From NCBI GenBank assembly GCA_016867055.1, contig VGKN01000079.1, forward strand, positions 1 to 7,062: a DNA stretch of 7,062 nt. The letters run 5' to 3'. Each line of letters starts with the position of its first letter. The first letter of the stretch is position 1. The DNA is from Candidatus Omnitrophota bacterium. GTDB lineage: Bacteria; Omnitrophota; Koll11; VGKN01. Shown here piece by piece: positions 1-5,984 of the stretch. Made by a program: the position numbers and the translations under genes. Below the pieces are notes generated by a model. That model saw nothing but the letters and a program-made list of their open reading frames with translations, was not told where the DNA came from and did not search any database.

Positions 1-367
1 AGTCTTTTATCATATCTATTATATTCTCTGATGAAAGTCGTATATTATAGGTATCTACCCTCACATCTGGATTAAGATGATTTATTCTCTGCTTGGCAGA
101 ATTTACTTTCTTAACTCCTACAGAATCAGTTGAATGTAAAATCTGCCTCTGGAGATTATTTAATTCTACCTTATCTGAATCAACAATACCTAAATTACCA
201 ACCCCTGCACTTGCTAAGTAAAGGGCGCTTGGCGAGCCAAGCCCTCCTGCTCCAACTATCAATATCCTTGCCTTAAGTAACTTCTCCTGCCCCTGCCCGC
301 CCACTTCAGGAAGTATAATCTGCCTGCTATATCTTTCTATCTGTTCATCGGTTAGTCTATCTGTCAT
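1..367 (-). CDS. E1-like adenylyltransferase, MoeB/ThiF/HesA family (N-terminal part)
   Basis: My own reverse-strand translation gives 122 codons from ATG at 367 to the window edge, with no stop; the rest lies outside. The family adenylates the C-terminal Gly-Gly of ubiquitin-like sulfur carriers with ATP, in the cytoplasm, before thiocarboxylate formation. Visible signatures match E. coli MoeB closely: ERYSRQIILPEVG near residues 11-23, the nucleotide-binding loop GAGGLGSP (39-46), LASAGVGNLGIVDSD (51-65), NNLQRQILH (70-78, with the conserved Asn and Arg) and the conserved Lys at 86-87. The later catalytic Asp, the zinc cysteines and any rhodanese domain are not visible, so MoeB, ThiF and HcyF-like subtypes cannot be separated. 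The start overlaps the end of the nicotinate phosphoribosyltransferase gene by 11 nt, suggesting translational coupling. Context points to activation of the carriers encoded at 2103-2384 and/or 5757-5966 rather than to molybdopterin or thiamine synthesis. Family assignment is secure; the substrate is inferred. Confidence 0.93.
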   Translation of the reverse strand, partial: MTDRLTDEQIERYSRQIILPEVGGQGQEKLLKARILIVGAGGLGSPSALYLASAGVGNLGIVDSDKVELNNLQRQILHSTDSVGVKKVNSAKQRINHLNPDVRVDTYNIRLSSENIIDMIKD

Positions 368-1556
368 TTAATCCGATATGTTTTAATTGGTTCTTAACAT
401 AATCTCTTATTCTATCAATCGCTGGATATCTCTCCAAGGTTTTCCCATTTTTAATATATTGTCTTAAAAGCCTTTTCATCCTTACCTTACAATCTGGGCA
501 ACTCGGTGCTGCTGAAGCAATGGGAAGAACAAGAAAACTAAAACATTTGGAACATTTAAAGACCTGCTTCTTGCCGGAAAATTTTCCTTTTTTGGCGCAG
601 GGTTTTCCCTCTAACTCTACTATATCCATTGCAAAGTCAATTACCCGCGTATTTGAGATGGATGTTCCTATGCCAAATCCATCGGCTTTGGCATTTATTA
701 AGCTTGGTATATCCTCTTCATCTATACCGCCTGATACAATAATCTTGACATTCTTAAAACCTCTTAGGTCTAGTTCCCACCTTATCTCGCGCACAATCTT
801 TGTAATATCTCCCCTTCTTGAGGGAGGCGTATCTAATCTTACCCCTTCTAACTTCTTACCAAGTGCCCCAATAGCCAAAATCGCCTCTTGTTTCTCATCA
901 AGATATGTATCTATGAGCATAATTCGTTTTATCTTCTTGGGCATTACCCTATCAAAGGAGATAAATGCCTCTTCTTGAGAACCAAACATAACTACAAGGG
1001 CGTGGGGCATTGTTCCCATAGGTTCTTTATTTATTGTATTTGCTCCGATTATGCTTGAGACGCTGTCACATCCTCCAATATAGGCAGCCCTATCAATCAT
1101 AGGCGCAATTGCAGGATGCATCCTTCTTATACCAAATGAAAGAATAAGCAAATCACCTGCCAATTTTCTTAATCTCGCTGATTTAGTTGCAATTCCTGTT
1201 GCCTGGCAGATAAACCCCAATGCAGGGGTTTCATAAATGGAGTAATCGCCATAAGGTCCCTCTATGGTCATAACAGGAATTCTTACCCCTGTAATATCAA
1301 GGGCTGGAAAGAGTGTTCCTTCAGGTAGGGCATAAAGATCGCATGGAATTTTCTGAAATAACTTCAATACCTCATCAAGGCCGCAGAATACTGCCCAGCT
1401 GTATCCCTCTGGGAGATCTCCGCAGGTGAACTCAGAATACGCCCTCTTTTTGTCAATACCATAATGTTTAAGAATCTCTTGTGTCCTAACAAAGTATATA
1501 TCTGTAGTATCTCCTCTTAAAATATCCTCTTCTTTGGATATATTAAACCTTGTCAT
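357..1556 (-). CDS. pncB: Nicotinate phosphoribosyltransferase with C-terminal zinc ribbon
   Basis: This 399-residue cytoplasmic enzyme should convert nicotinate and PRPP, with ATP hydrolysis, to nicotinate mononucleotide for NAD salvage. Family motifs are clear: FGIRRMHPAIAPMIDRAAY (141-159) followed by IGGCDSVS, GTMPHAL (181-187), IDTYLDEKQEA (215-225), RLDTPPSRRGD (240-250), SGGID (275-279) and the phosphate-binding FGIGTSIS (294-301). After about residue 330 a small domain carries C335-x2-C338 and C353-x2-C356, a probable zinc ribbon. From memory, the shorter archaeal-type enzyme (Thermoplasma acidophilum) has a comparable zinc-knuckle tail. Its length of about 400 residues also fits that shorter group. 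The ATG start lies inside the last codons of the upstream nicotinamidase-like gene (14-nt overlap); a weak AGGTGA lies well upstream, so coupled re-initiation is likely. The N-terminus matches family starts. With its upstream neighbour it forms a complete nicotinamide-to-NaMN route. Confidence 0.95.
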   Translation of the reverse strand: MTRFNISKEEDILRGDTTDIYFVRTQEILKHYGIDKKRAYSEFTCGDLPEGYSWAVFCGLDEVLKLFQKIPCDLYALPEGTLFPALDITGVRIPVMTIEGPYGDYSIYETPALGFICQATGIATKSARLRKLAGDLLILSFGIRRMHPAIAPMIDRAAYIGGCDSVSSIIGANTINKEPMGTMPHALVVMFGSQEEAFISFDRVMPKKIKRIMLIDTYLDEKQEAILAIGALGKKLEGVRLDTPPSRRGDITKIVREIRWELDLRGFKNVKIIVSGGIDEEDIPSLINAKADGFGIGTSISNTRVIDFAMDIVELEGKPCAKKGKFSGKKQVFKCSKCFSFLVLPIASAAPSCPDCKVRMKRLLRQYIKNGKTLERYPAIDRIRDYVKNQLKHIGLNDR

Positions 1557-2094
1557 ATATTTTTATAAACTCACCTGAACTTAAAATCCTTGCACCATAT
1601 ACCCTTTGCATATACCTGAGACTATTATTGTGCGCCTTAGCATCATCTATAGAGGTAACGCAGTCTTTGGGTATAATTACCTTAAATCCCCTGAAAAAAG
1701 CATCTGCTGCTGTATGCTGGACGCAGATGTCTGTGCTTATACCCATAATTACCACATCTTTTGACATTGACCTCTTTAAAATATCTTTCAGTCTCGTATT
1801 AAAAAATCCGCTAAGGGTATTTTTCTTAAGCAGGATGTCCCCTTTTTTAGGAACAAGCTCTTTGATGGTCCTTGCACCAAAACTGCCGCATAAGGCATGT
1901 GGACCCCATATAGACAATTCAAAATCGCCCTTCTTATGGCAATCTTGAACATATATAACAGGAATCTTCTTATCTTTAGCAAAATCTAAAATCTTTCTTA
2001 TATTCTTTACTATGGAAACTGCTCTTTGACTTCCAAATTTACCAATTACAAAATCATTTATCATATCAACTACGATTATAGCCACATTCTTCAT
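1543..2094 (-). CDS. pncA: Nicotinamidase-like isochorismatase-family hydrolase
   Basis: This is a 183-residue cysteine hydrolase of the isochorismatase fold. The catalytic triad is readable: Asp10 in VVDMINDF, Lys91 in LLKKNTLSGF (four residues before the conserved Ser) and Cys124 in STDICVQHTA. The metal-site pattern of true nicotinamidases is also present: Asp51 and His53 in VQDCHKKGDF and His66 in WGPHALCGSFGA. That pattern, together with the nicotinate phosphoribosyltransferase directly downstream, favours nicotinamide to nicotinate plus ammonia over isochorismate hydrolysis. The start follows the stop of the carrier gene by 8 nt, with AAAGG five bases before the ATG and touching that stop codon; the 3' end overlaps the next gene by 14 nt. 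It is somewhat shorter than E. coli PncA but not truncated in any motif. Other amidohydrolases of this fold remain possible, so the family call is firm and the substrate is inferred. Confidence 0.88.
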   Translation of the reverse strand: MKNVAIIVVDMINDFVIGKFGSQRAVSIVKNIRKILDFAKDKKIPVIYVQDCHKKGDFELSIWGPHALCGSFGARTIKELVPKKGDILLKKNTLSGFFNTRLKDILKRSMSKDVVIMGISTDICVQHTAADAFFRGFKVIIPKDCVTSIDDAKAHNNSLRYMQRVYGARILSSGEFIKIYDKV

Positions 2095-2102
2095 TTTAAC
2101 CT

Positions 2103-2384
2103 TTATATATTTCCCCCTGCTATAGCAGGAATAATAGACACCTCATCGCCATCCTTAAGGGGAGTTTCTTCCTTGTTTAAAAACCTGATATCCTCTTCGT
2201 TAAGATATATATTAACAAATCTTCTTATCTTACCCTTCTCGTCACATACCCTTTCCTTAATGCCCGGATATTTCTTATCCAGATCATCAATAAGTTCTAA
2301 TACAGTTTTTCCATTTGCGCTAACCTCAATTTTGTCCTCTGTTAGTTTCTGAAGAGGTGTTGGTATTCTTACATTTATGGACAT
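2103..2384 (-). CDS. CysO/MoaD/ThiS-type sulfur carrier protein ending in GGNI
   Basis: This is a 93-residue ubiquitin-like (beta-grasp) protein. Its pattern is close to mycobacterial CysO: start MSINVRIPTPL, central RRFVNIYLNEEDIRF (54-68), then KDGDEVSIIPAIAGG (77-91). In this family the terminal glycine is adenylated and converted to a thiocarboxylate that donates sulfur to a PLP enzyme. Here the diglycine (90-91) is followed by Asn92-Ile93 and then the stop, so the encoded form is a pro-protein; QbsE- and HcyS-type carriers are known to need removal of residues beyond Gly-Gly by a JAMM metalloprotease. No protease is visible in this window. The gene lies 10 nt after the threonine-synthase-family gene and has a strong AAGGAGG ribosome site. 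MoaD for molybdopterin is less likely because no other moa gene is nearby. Family confident; acceptor pathway inferred. Confidence 0.92.
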   Translation of the reverse strand: MSINVRIPTPLQKLTEDKIEVSANGKTVLELIDDLDKKYPGIKERVCDEKGKIRRFVNIYLNEEDIRFLNKEETPLKDGDEVSIIPAIAGGNI

Positions 2385-2397
2385 AACTTCCTCCTTA
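2385..2397 (-). promoter_or_regulatory. Strong Shine-Dalgarno of the carrier gene, overlapping the upstream stop codon
   Basis: Read on the minus strand the bases before the ATG are TAAGGAGGAAGTT. They contain a near-perfect AAGGAGG five bases from the start, and its first bases are the TAA stop of the preceding gene. This arrangement suggests stoichiometric, coupled translation of the PLP enzyme and its small carrier, and it supports the chosen start. Confidence 0.85.
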
Positions 2398-3636
2398 AAA
2401 TTTTATGTCAGTTTTTTCTAATATCTGTTCAAATGCTTCAATATTGGGTTTTATCTTAACCGGCTTTACGAGACTATCTAAAAGAACCTCCTGCGTCTTA
2501 AGTCCGTGGGCAGTGATGCATATAACTATAGATTCGTCTTTAGGGATTCTTCCTTGCTCTATTAACTTCTTTGTAGCCCCAACTGTAACGCCCCCCGCTG
2601 TCTCCGTAAATATACCCTCGCACTCGGCAAGTAATTTCATAGCCTCAACTATCTCGCTATCTGTAACCTCTTCAGCCCATCCGCCTGTTGACCTTACCGT
2701 ATCTACTGCATAATAACCATCGGCAGGATTTCCTATGGCAAGACTCTTTGAGATGGTTTTTGGCTTAACTGGCTTTATGATATCACTGTTTTCCTTTACA
2801 GCAGTAACCACGGGTGAACACCCATGTGGCTGGGCAGCATAGATTTTCGTCTTTGGCTCACCTATAAATCCAAGTTTATAAAATTCATTAAATCCTTTTA
2901 AGACCTTGGAGATTAGAGAACCGCCGGCAACAGGAACTATTATATGCTGTGGGGTTTTCCATCCAAGCTGTTCTACAATTTCATAGCCAAATGTCTTTGA
3001 GCCTTCTGCATAGTATGGTCTTATATTAATATTCACAAATGCCCATCTAAATTTACTTGCTATCTCGCTGCAAAGTCTATTTACCTCGTCATAATTACCT
3101 TCAACGGCAATGAGATTAGGCTGATAAACAAGAGAGCCCACTACCTTGCTTAATTCCAGGTCCGCAGGGATAAATATGAATCTCTTTAGGTTTGCCTTTG
3201 CCGCCTGTGCACTCACTGAATTTGCAAGGTTTCCTGTTGAGGCACAGGCAACCGTATCAAACCCAAACTCCTTTGCCTTTGAAAGTGCTACCGCTACCAC
3301 CCTATCCTTAAATGATAAGGTAGGATGACAAACTGAATCGTCTTTTATATAGAGTTCTTTAACCCTAAAAACCCTTGCTAAATTCTCTGCCCTTATAAGT
3401 GGTGTAAAACCAGAATCAAGGCCTACGGTAGGCTCATTATCTAAAGGCAAAAGCTCTTTATATCTCCAGAGATTTTTAGGCCTTGAGGTAATGATATCTT
3501 TACTTAGGTGAGTTTTAATCCTTGGATAGTCGTAGTCAACCTCAAGAGAGCCAAAGCAAAATTCACATACAAATACCGCCTTCTTAGGATATTCCCTGCC
3601 GCACTCTCTACACTTAAGACCCTTAATAAAGTTCAA
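2395..3636 (-). CDS. thrC: Threonine synthase family PLP enzyme (possible carrier-dependent homocysteine synthase)
   Basis: This is a 413-residue fold-type II PLP enzyme. An N-terminal zinc ribbon (C9-x2-C12 and C24-x2-C27) is typical of the shorter threonine synthases. PLP-site motifs follow: TLSFKDR with the Schiff-base Lys110, CASTGNLANS (131-140) for the phosphate, VPVAGGS (234-240) and ETAGGVTVGA (345-354). The classical reaction is O-phosphohomoserine to threonine. The gene lies immediately before a CysO-like sulfur carrier and behind sulfite reductase and TusA-like genes, with no thrA, thrB or asd in view. A role in beta/gamma-replacement with carrier thiocarboxylate, for example O-phosphohomoserine to homocysteine, is therefore an alternative; this is inference. 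The start is TTG at 3636: AGGGGG lies 8 nt before it and an in-frame TAG five codons upstream excludes a longer protein, while starting further in would lose the zinc ribbon. Confidence 0.9.
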   Translation of the reverse strand: MNFIKGLKCRECGREYPKKAVFVCEFCFGSLEVDYDYPRIKTHLSKDIITSRPKNLWRYKELLPLDNEPTVGLDSGFTPLIRAENLARVFRVKELYIKDDSVCHPTLSFKDRVVAVALSKAKEFGFDTVACASTGNLANSVSAQAAKANLKRFIFIPADLELSKVVGSLVYQPNLIAVEGNYDEVNRLCSEIASKFRWAFVNINIRPYYAEGSKTFGYEIVEQLGWKTPQHIIVPVAGGSLISKVLKGFNEFYKLGFIGEPKTKIYAAQPHGCSPVVTAVKENSDIIKPVKPKTISKSLAIGNPADGYYAVDTVRSTGGWAEEVTDSEIVEAMKLLAECEGIFTETAGGVTVGATKKLIEQGRIPKDESIVICITAHGLKTQEVLLDSLVKPVKIKPNIEAFEQILEKTDIKF

Positions 3637-3650
3637 GACTACTACCCCCT
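3637..3650 (-). promoter_or_regulatory. Ribosome binding site that fixes a TTG start
   Basis: On the minus strand AGGGGG is followed by eight bases and TTG. No ATG or GTG exists between the in-frame TAG at 3649-3651 and the zinc-ribbon cysteines, so TTG is the only reasonable initiator for the threonine-synthase-family gene. The UCCC just upstream (3657-3660) could pair with the G-run in a 4-bp hairpin and dampen initiation on read-through mRNA; this is weak. Confidence 0.6.
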
Positions 3651-3661
3651 AATTTTGGGAT

Positions 3662-3690
3662 ATTATATATTATTGTTTCTGCACATACAA
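3662..3690 (-). promoter_or_regulatory. Candidate sigma70-type internal promoter
   Basis: On the minus strand TTGTAT (3685-3690) and a perfect TATAAT (3662-3667) are separated by exactly 17 nt. They lie at the end of the TusA-like gene and in the 33-nt gap, which is the longest intergenic space in the window. It could start a shorter transcript for the threonine-synthase, carrier, nicotinamide-salvage and E1-like genes. The -35 match is only 3 of 6, and AT-rich DNA yields TATAAT by chance, so confidence is limited. Confidence 0.35.
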
Positions 3691-3903
3691 CTTAAATCTA
3701 TCCCCAAAGGACTCAATTGCCAATATCCTATGCCCCTCTTCTTTTATGCTCTTTGGCACATTCATAATTGGCTCACCCTCATCTAAAATAACCTCTAAAA
3801 TTTTACCTTTCTCCATCTCTTCAAGTTTAAGTTTGGTCTTCACAAAATTCATAGGGCATGCCACACCTGTTAAATCAAGACTCTCATTAAATCTTATGTC
3901 CAT
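3670..3903 (-). CDS. TusA-family sulfur-transfer protein
   Basis: This is a 77-residue cytoplasmic protein of the TusA/SirA/YedF fold. The signature [17 protein letters not shown] places the sulfur-carrying Cys16 in the usual position; the residues after it are Pro-Met-Asn rather than the CPxP of E. coli TusA. Further family features are the acidic turn [16 protein letters not shown] (37-52) and EEGHRIL (55-61). TusA proteins hold a persulfide and pass it to partner proteins. The start ATG overlaps the end of the sulfite reductase gene by 10 nt, with GGGGGAT upstream, implying coupled synthesis. The inferred job is to carry sulfur from the reductase or a cysteine desulfurase towards the carrier-activation step; it is not clearly the tRNA-thiolation TusA. 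Family assignment is firm, partners are inferred from the neighbours. Confidence 0.93.
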   Translation of the reverse strand: MDIRFNESLDLTGVACPMNFVKTKLKLEEMEKGKILEVILDEGEPIMNVPKSIKEEGHRILAIESFGDRFKLYVQKQ

Positions 3904-4832
3904 TTTAGCAAATCCCCCATAAACTCTAAATACCTAGAAAGGCCTACTCTCTCAATTGTATTGCCAATTCTCTCGCGCTTCTGGCCGTTCTTCTCATACC
4001 ACTGGATGGTTTTATCTATAATCTCAAATATCCTGTTTTCTGGAATTAAATGCGCTACTGTATTTGCCTGGCGTGGAATATACCCATGCTTTCCACCTAT
4101 TCTAACGCAATGGCCTGTTTGCCTTGCGCGCCAGGAATCTGTCGGACATACCTTGATACACTGACCACAATAGATACACTTTTCAGGATAATAATGGGGT
4201 TTTCCTGTATCCTTATCCGATATTATCGCACTAGTAGGGCATACCCTCGCACACAACCTGCAGCCTATACAACTTGACTCATCCCACATTGGCTCAACCT
4301 CACCCTGAAAGCCTAAATCCATCTCTTTGGTTCTTGCGCAATCAATAGGACAACCTGAGAAGGAAATCTTAAATTTATGGTGCTGTGGTCTTCCAAAATA
4401 GCGCTTGTCCACCTCCTGGGCAAATTTCTGGGTATCAGAGATACCTCGCGGATTATATTCACAACCGCTACAGGCAGTAGGCACCCTTACCCTCGCTCCG
4501 CAGGAAGCCACCTCTTGCCCCACCTCCTTTAACTCCCTTACAAGTTTATCAAAATCCTTTATATGCACATAGGGTATCTCAACCGATTGCCTGAGGCTTA
4601 GATGCACATAATCTGAGCCGCTATACCTTGAGGCCACCTCTGCAATCCTTTTTAGTTTCAAAATGGGTAGCCTTCCTCCCGGGACTTTAAGTCTAACTGT
4701 AAAAAGGTCTTTTTGTCTTTGTTTTATAAAACCGCCTGCTTTTAACTCATCAAAATCTACTTTTAATGTTTTCTCTTCTTCACTAAACTGCTGGTTGAGT
4801 TTTTCAAATTCTTTAATAGTTCTGTCTCCCAT
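3894..4832 (-). CDS. Siroheme [4Fe-4S] sulfite/nitrite reductase with ferredoxin insert
   Basis: This 312-residue single-chain reductase resembles AsrC and small archaeal/deltaproteobacterial sulfite reductases, and is expected to reduce sulfite to sulfide with six electrons. Order of parts: N-terminal ferrodoxin-like half-domain with [20 protein letters not shown] (51-70) and [11 protein letters not shown] (77-87); [17 protein letters not shown] (114-130); [10 protein letters not shown] (159-168), giving the C161-x3-C165 pair for siroheme/[4Fe-4S]; then two ferredoxin cluster motifs, C188-x2-C191-x2-C194-x3-C198 and C219-x2-C222-x2-C225-x3-C229. The first reductase cysteine pair is odd: C121-x2-C124 instead of the C-x5-C I expect, with Asn at the usual position, and C111 lies nearby. 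There is no DsrB-like partner gene, so an assimilatory role is favoured. The ATG is 3 nt after the cysteine synthase stop, with a GAGGGA ribosome site. Nitrite as substrate cannot be excluded. Confidence 0.9.
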   Translation of the reverse strand: MGDRTIKEFEKLNQQFSEEEKTLKVDFDELKAGGFIKQRQKDLFTVRLKVPGGRLPILKLKRIAEVASRYSGSDYVHLSLRQSVEIPYVHIKDFDKLVRELKEVGQEVASCGARVRVPTACSGCEYNPRGISDTQKFAQEVDKRYFGRPQHHKFKISFSGCPIDCARTKEMDLGFQGEVEPMWDESSCIGCRLCARVCPTSAIISDKDTGKPHYYPEKCIYCGQCIKVCPTDSWRARQTGHCVRIGGKHGYIPRQANTVAHLIPENRIFEIIDKTIQWYEKNGQKRERIGNTIERVGLSRYLEFMGDLLKWT

Positions 4833-4835
4833 AAA

Positions 4836-5966
4836 TTATCCCTCAAAATACTGCTCCATACTAAAATATCTCTCTCCTGTATCTGGAAACACTGTAACCA
4901 CTCTTTTGTTTTTACCCAATTCTTTAGCAACCTCCAGAGCAACAAAACAAGCTGCGCCTGCTGAAATACCCACAAAAAGCCCTTCTTTTCTGGCAATTTG
5001 CCTTGAGGTATGAAAGGCATCATTATCTGTGACAGTATAAATTTTATCTATGATACTATGATTAAGCACCTCTGGGATAAATCCTGCGCCTATTCCCTGG
5101 ATTTTATGCGGGCCTGGTTTTCCACCTGACAAAACAGGGCTGCTGGACGGCTCAACTGCTATTATCTTTATATTTGGATTTACCTTTTTTAAAACCTCTC
5201 CTACACCTGTGATAGTTCCGCCCGTACCAACACCTGCTACAAAGGCATCAAGTCTTTCCTCAGTGGCATCCAAAATCTCCCTTGCAGTAGTTCTTCTATG
5301 TACCTGTGGATTGGCAGGATTTTTAAACTGCTGGGGCATAAATGAATTGGGTGTTTTCTTAAGCAGTTCCTCTGCCTTTTTTATCGCACCCTGCATACCT
5401 TCAATGCCAGAGGTAAGTACTACCTTTGCACCATATGACCTAAGAATATAAATCCTCTCCAGGCTCATTGTCTCAGGCAATGTAAGGATTAGTTTATATC
5501 CCTTGACCGCACAAACAACAGCAAGTCCTATGCCTGTATTTCCACTTGTTGGCTCAATTATGGTGGAGCCCTCTTTTACAAGTCCTTTTCTCTCGGCATC
5601 TTCTATCATACTAAGACATATTCTATCTTTTACACTGCCGCCCGGGTTAAAAGACTCAAGTTTTGCCAGTATCTCTGCCATATCCTTTGTTGGCAACCTA
5701 TTAAGCCTCACCAAGGGGGTATTTCCTATCAACCCAAGCGCATCCCTTGCTATCATTGTACCATTTCCTCCGCCCATAAAAAATACCAATTCTATCTTGT
5801 CTTTCTCTTTTAGGGTGGTTGAATTATAAGATTCTCTGTCAATAATACTGTCGTTTAATTCTACCGTCACAATCTCAGGCCTTATCTTACGCTCTGACAA
5901 AATTGTGCTGATAGTTGAATCCTTTTCTAAGGTTTCTTTTTTTCCATTAATAAAAATACTTATCAT
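4836..5966 (-). CDS. cysK: ThiS-like sulfur carrier fused to cysteine synthase (CysK)
   Basis: This single 376-codon frame joins two proteins. Residues 1-67 form a ThiS-like beta-grasp domain: [19 protein letters not shown], then [15 protein letters not shown], then [15 protein letters not shown], where ThiS proteins normally end in Gly-Gly. From Met71 a full O-acetylserine sulfhydrylase follows: [18 protein letters not shown] with PLP Lys113, PTSGNTG (139-145), [10 protein letters not shown] (245-254), [13 protein letters not shown] (288-300) and ISAGAA (334-339). The part from Met71 has 306 residues, the usual CysK size. It should make cysteine from O-acetylserine (or O-phosphoserine) plus sulfide or carrier-bound sulfur. 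TTARE (226-230) stands where many CysK proteins have TTGPE. The start has AAGGAG eight bases upstream and lies 18 nt after hemL. The fused Gly-Gly could not be thiocarboxylated without cleavage, so the domain may be processed, regulatory or tethered. Both domain calls are firm. Confidence 0.93.
   Translation of the reverse strand: MISIFINGKKETLEKDSTISTILSERKIRPEIVTVELNDSIIDRESYNSTTLKEKDKIELVFFMGGGNGTMIARDALGLIGNTPLVRLNRLPTKDMAEILAKLESFNPGGSVKDRICLSMIEDAERKGLVKEGSTIIEPTSGNTGIGLAVVCAVKGYKLILTLPETMSLERIYILRSYGAKVVLTSGIEGMQGAIKKAEELLKKTPNSFMPQQFKNPANPQVHRRTTAREILDATEERLDAFVAGVGTGGTITGVGEVLKKVNPNIKIIAVEPSSSPVLSGGKPGPHKIQGIGAGFIPEVLNHSIIDKIYTVTDNDAFHTSRQIARKEGLFVGISAGAACFVALEVAKELGKNKRVVTVFPDTGERYFSMEQYFEG
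5754..5771 (-). promoter_or_regulatory. Possible internal ribosome site and start for stand-alone CysK
   Basis: On the minus strand the Gly-Gly codons of the carrier domain read GGAGGA, a good Shine-Dalgarno, followed after nine bases by ATG (5754-5756) at the normal CysK start ([14 protein letters not shown]). A separate CysK of 306 residues could therefore be made from the same gene. The dual function of these codons is seen directly; use in the cell is inferred. Confidence 0.5.
5757..5966 (-). other. N-terminal ThiS-like carrier domain of the fusion
   Basis: This is the carrier portion (70 codons) of the fused gene. Its layout follows E. coli ThiS: a short first beta strand, an acidic helix ([13 protein letters not shown]), the strand [10 protein letters not shown] and a terminal hydrophobic strand running into Gly65-Gly66-Gly67. 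Asn-Gly-Thr then links it to Met71 of the synthase. No thiG, thiE, thiH or thiC is in the window, so the domain is more likely dedicated to cysteine formation than to thiamine. Confidence 0.85.
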
Positions 5967-5984
5967 AGTACTTTCTCCTTCCGC

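Noticed and set aside
520..978. 152-codon open frame on the plus strand
   Set aside because: It lies antisense inside the nicotinate phosphoribosyltransferase gene, and its composition is that of a reversed coding frame. The other plus-strand open frames in the window are rejected for the same reason.
1788..1982. 64-codon minus-strand open frame inside the nicotinamidase-like gene
   Set aside because: It is a shifted frame within a gene whose catalytic motifs are intact.
2103..2384. Molybdopterin synthase small subunit (MoaD)
   Set aside because: Sequence pattern is nearer to CysO, it has residues after Gly-Gly, and no moaE, moaA or moaC is nearby.
3645..3660. Rho-independent terminator in the 33-nt gap
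   Set aside because: The only hairpin is 4 bp and is not followed by a T-run.
3894..4832. Dissimilatory sulfite reductase (DsrA)
   Set aside because: It is a single short chain without a DsrB, DsrC or DsrD gene and lies among biosynthetic genes.
4763..5023. 86-codon open frame on the minus strand overlapping the end of cysK and the start of the reductase gene
   Set aside because: It is out of frame with two well-supported genes and shows no recognisable motif.
5757..5966. Thiamine biosynthesis ThiS
   Set aside because: The domain is fused to cysteine synthase, and no thiazole-synthesis gene or TPP riboswitch was seen.
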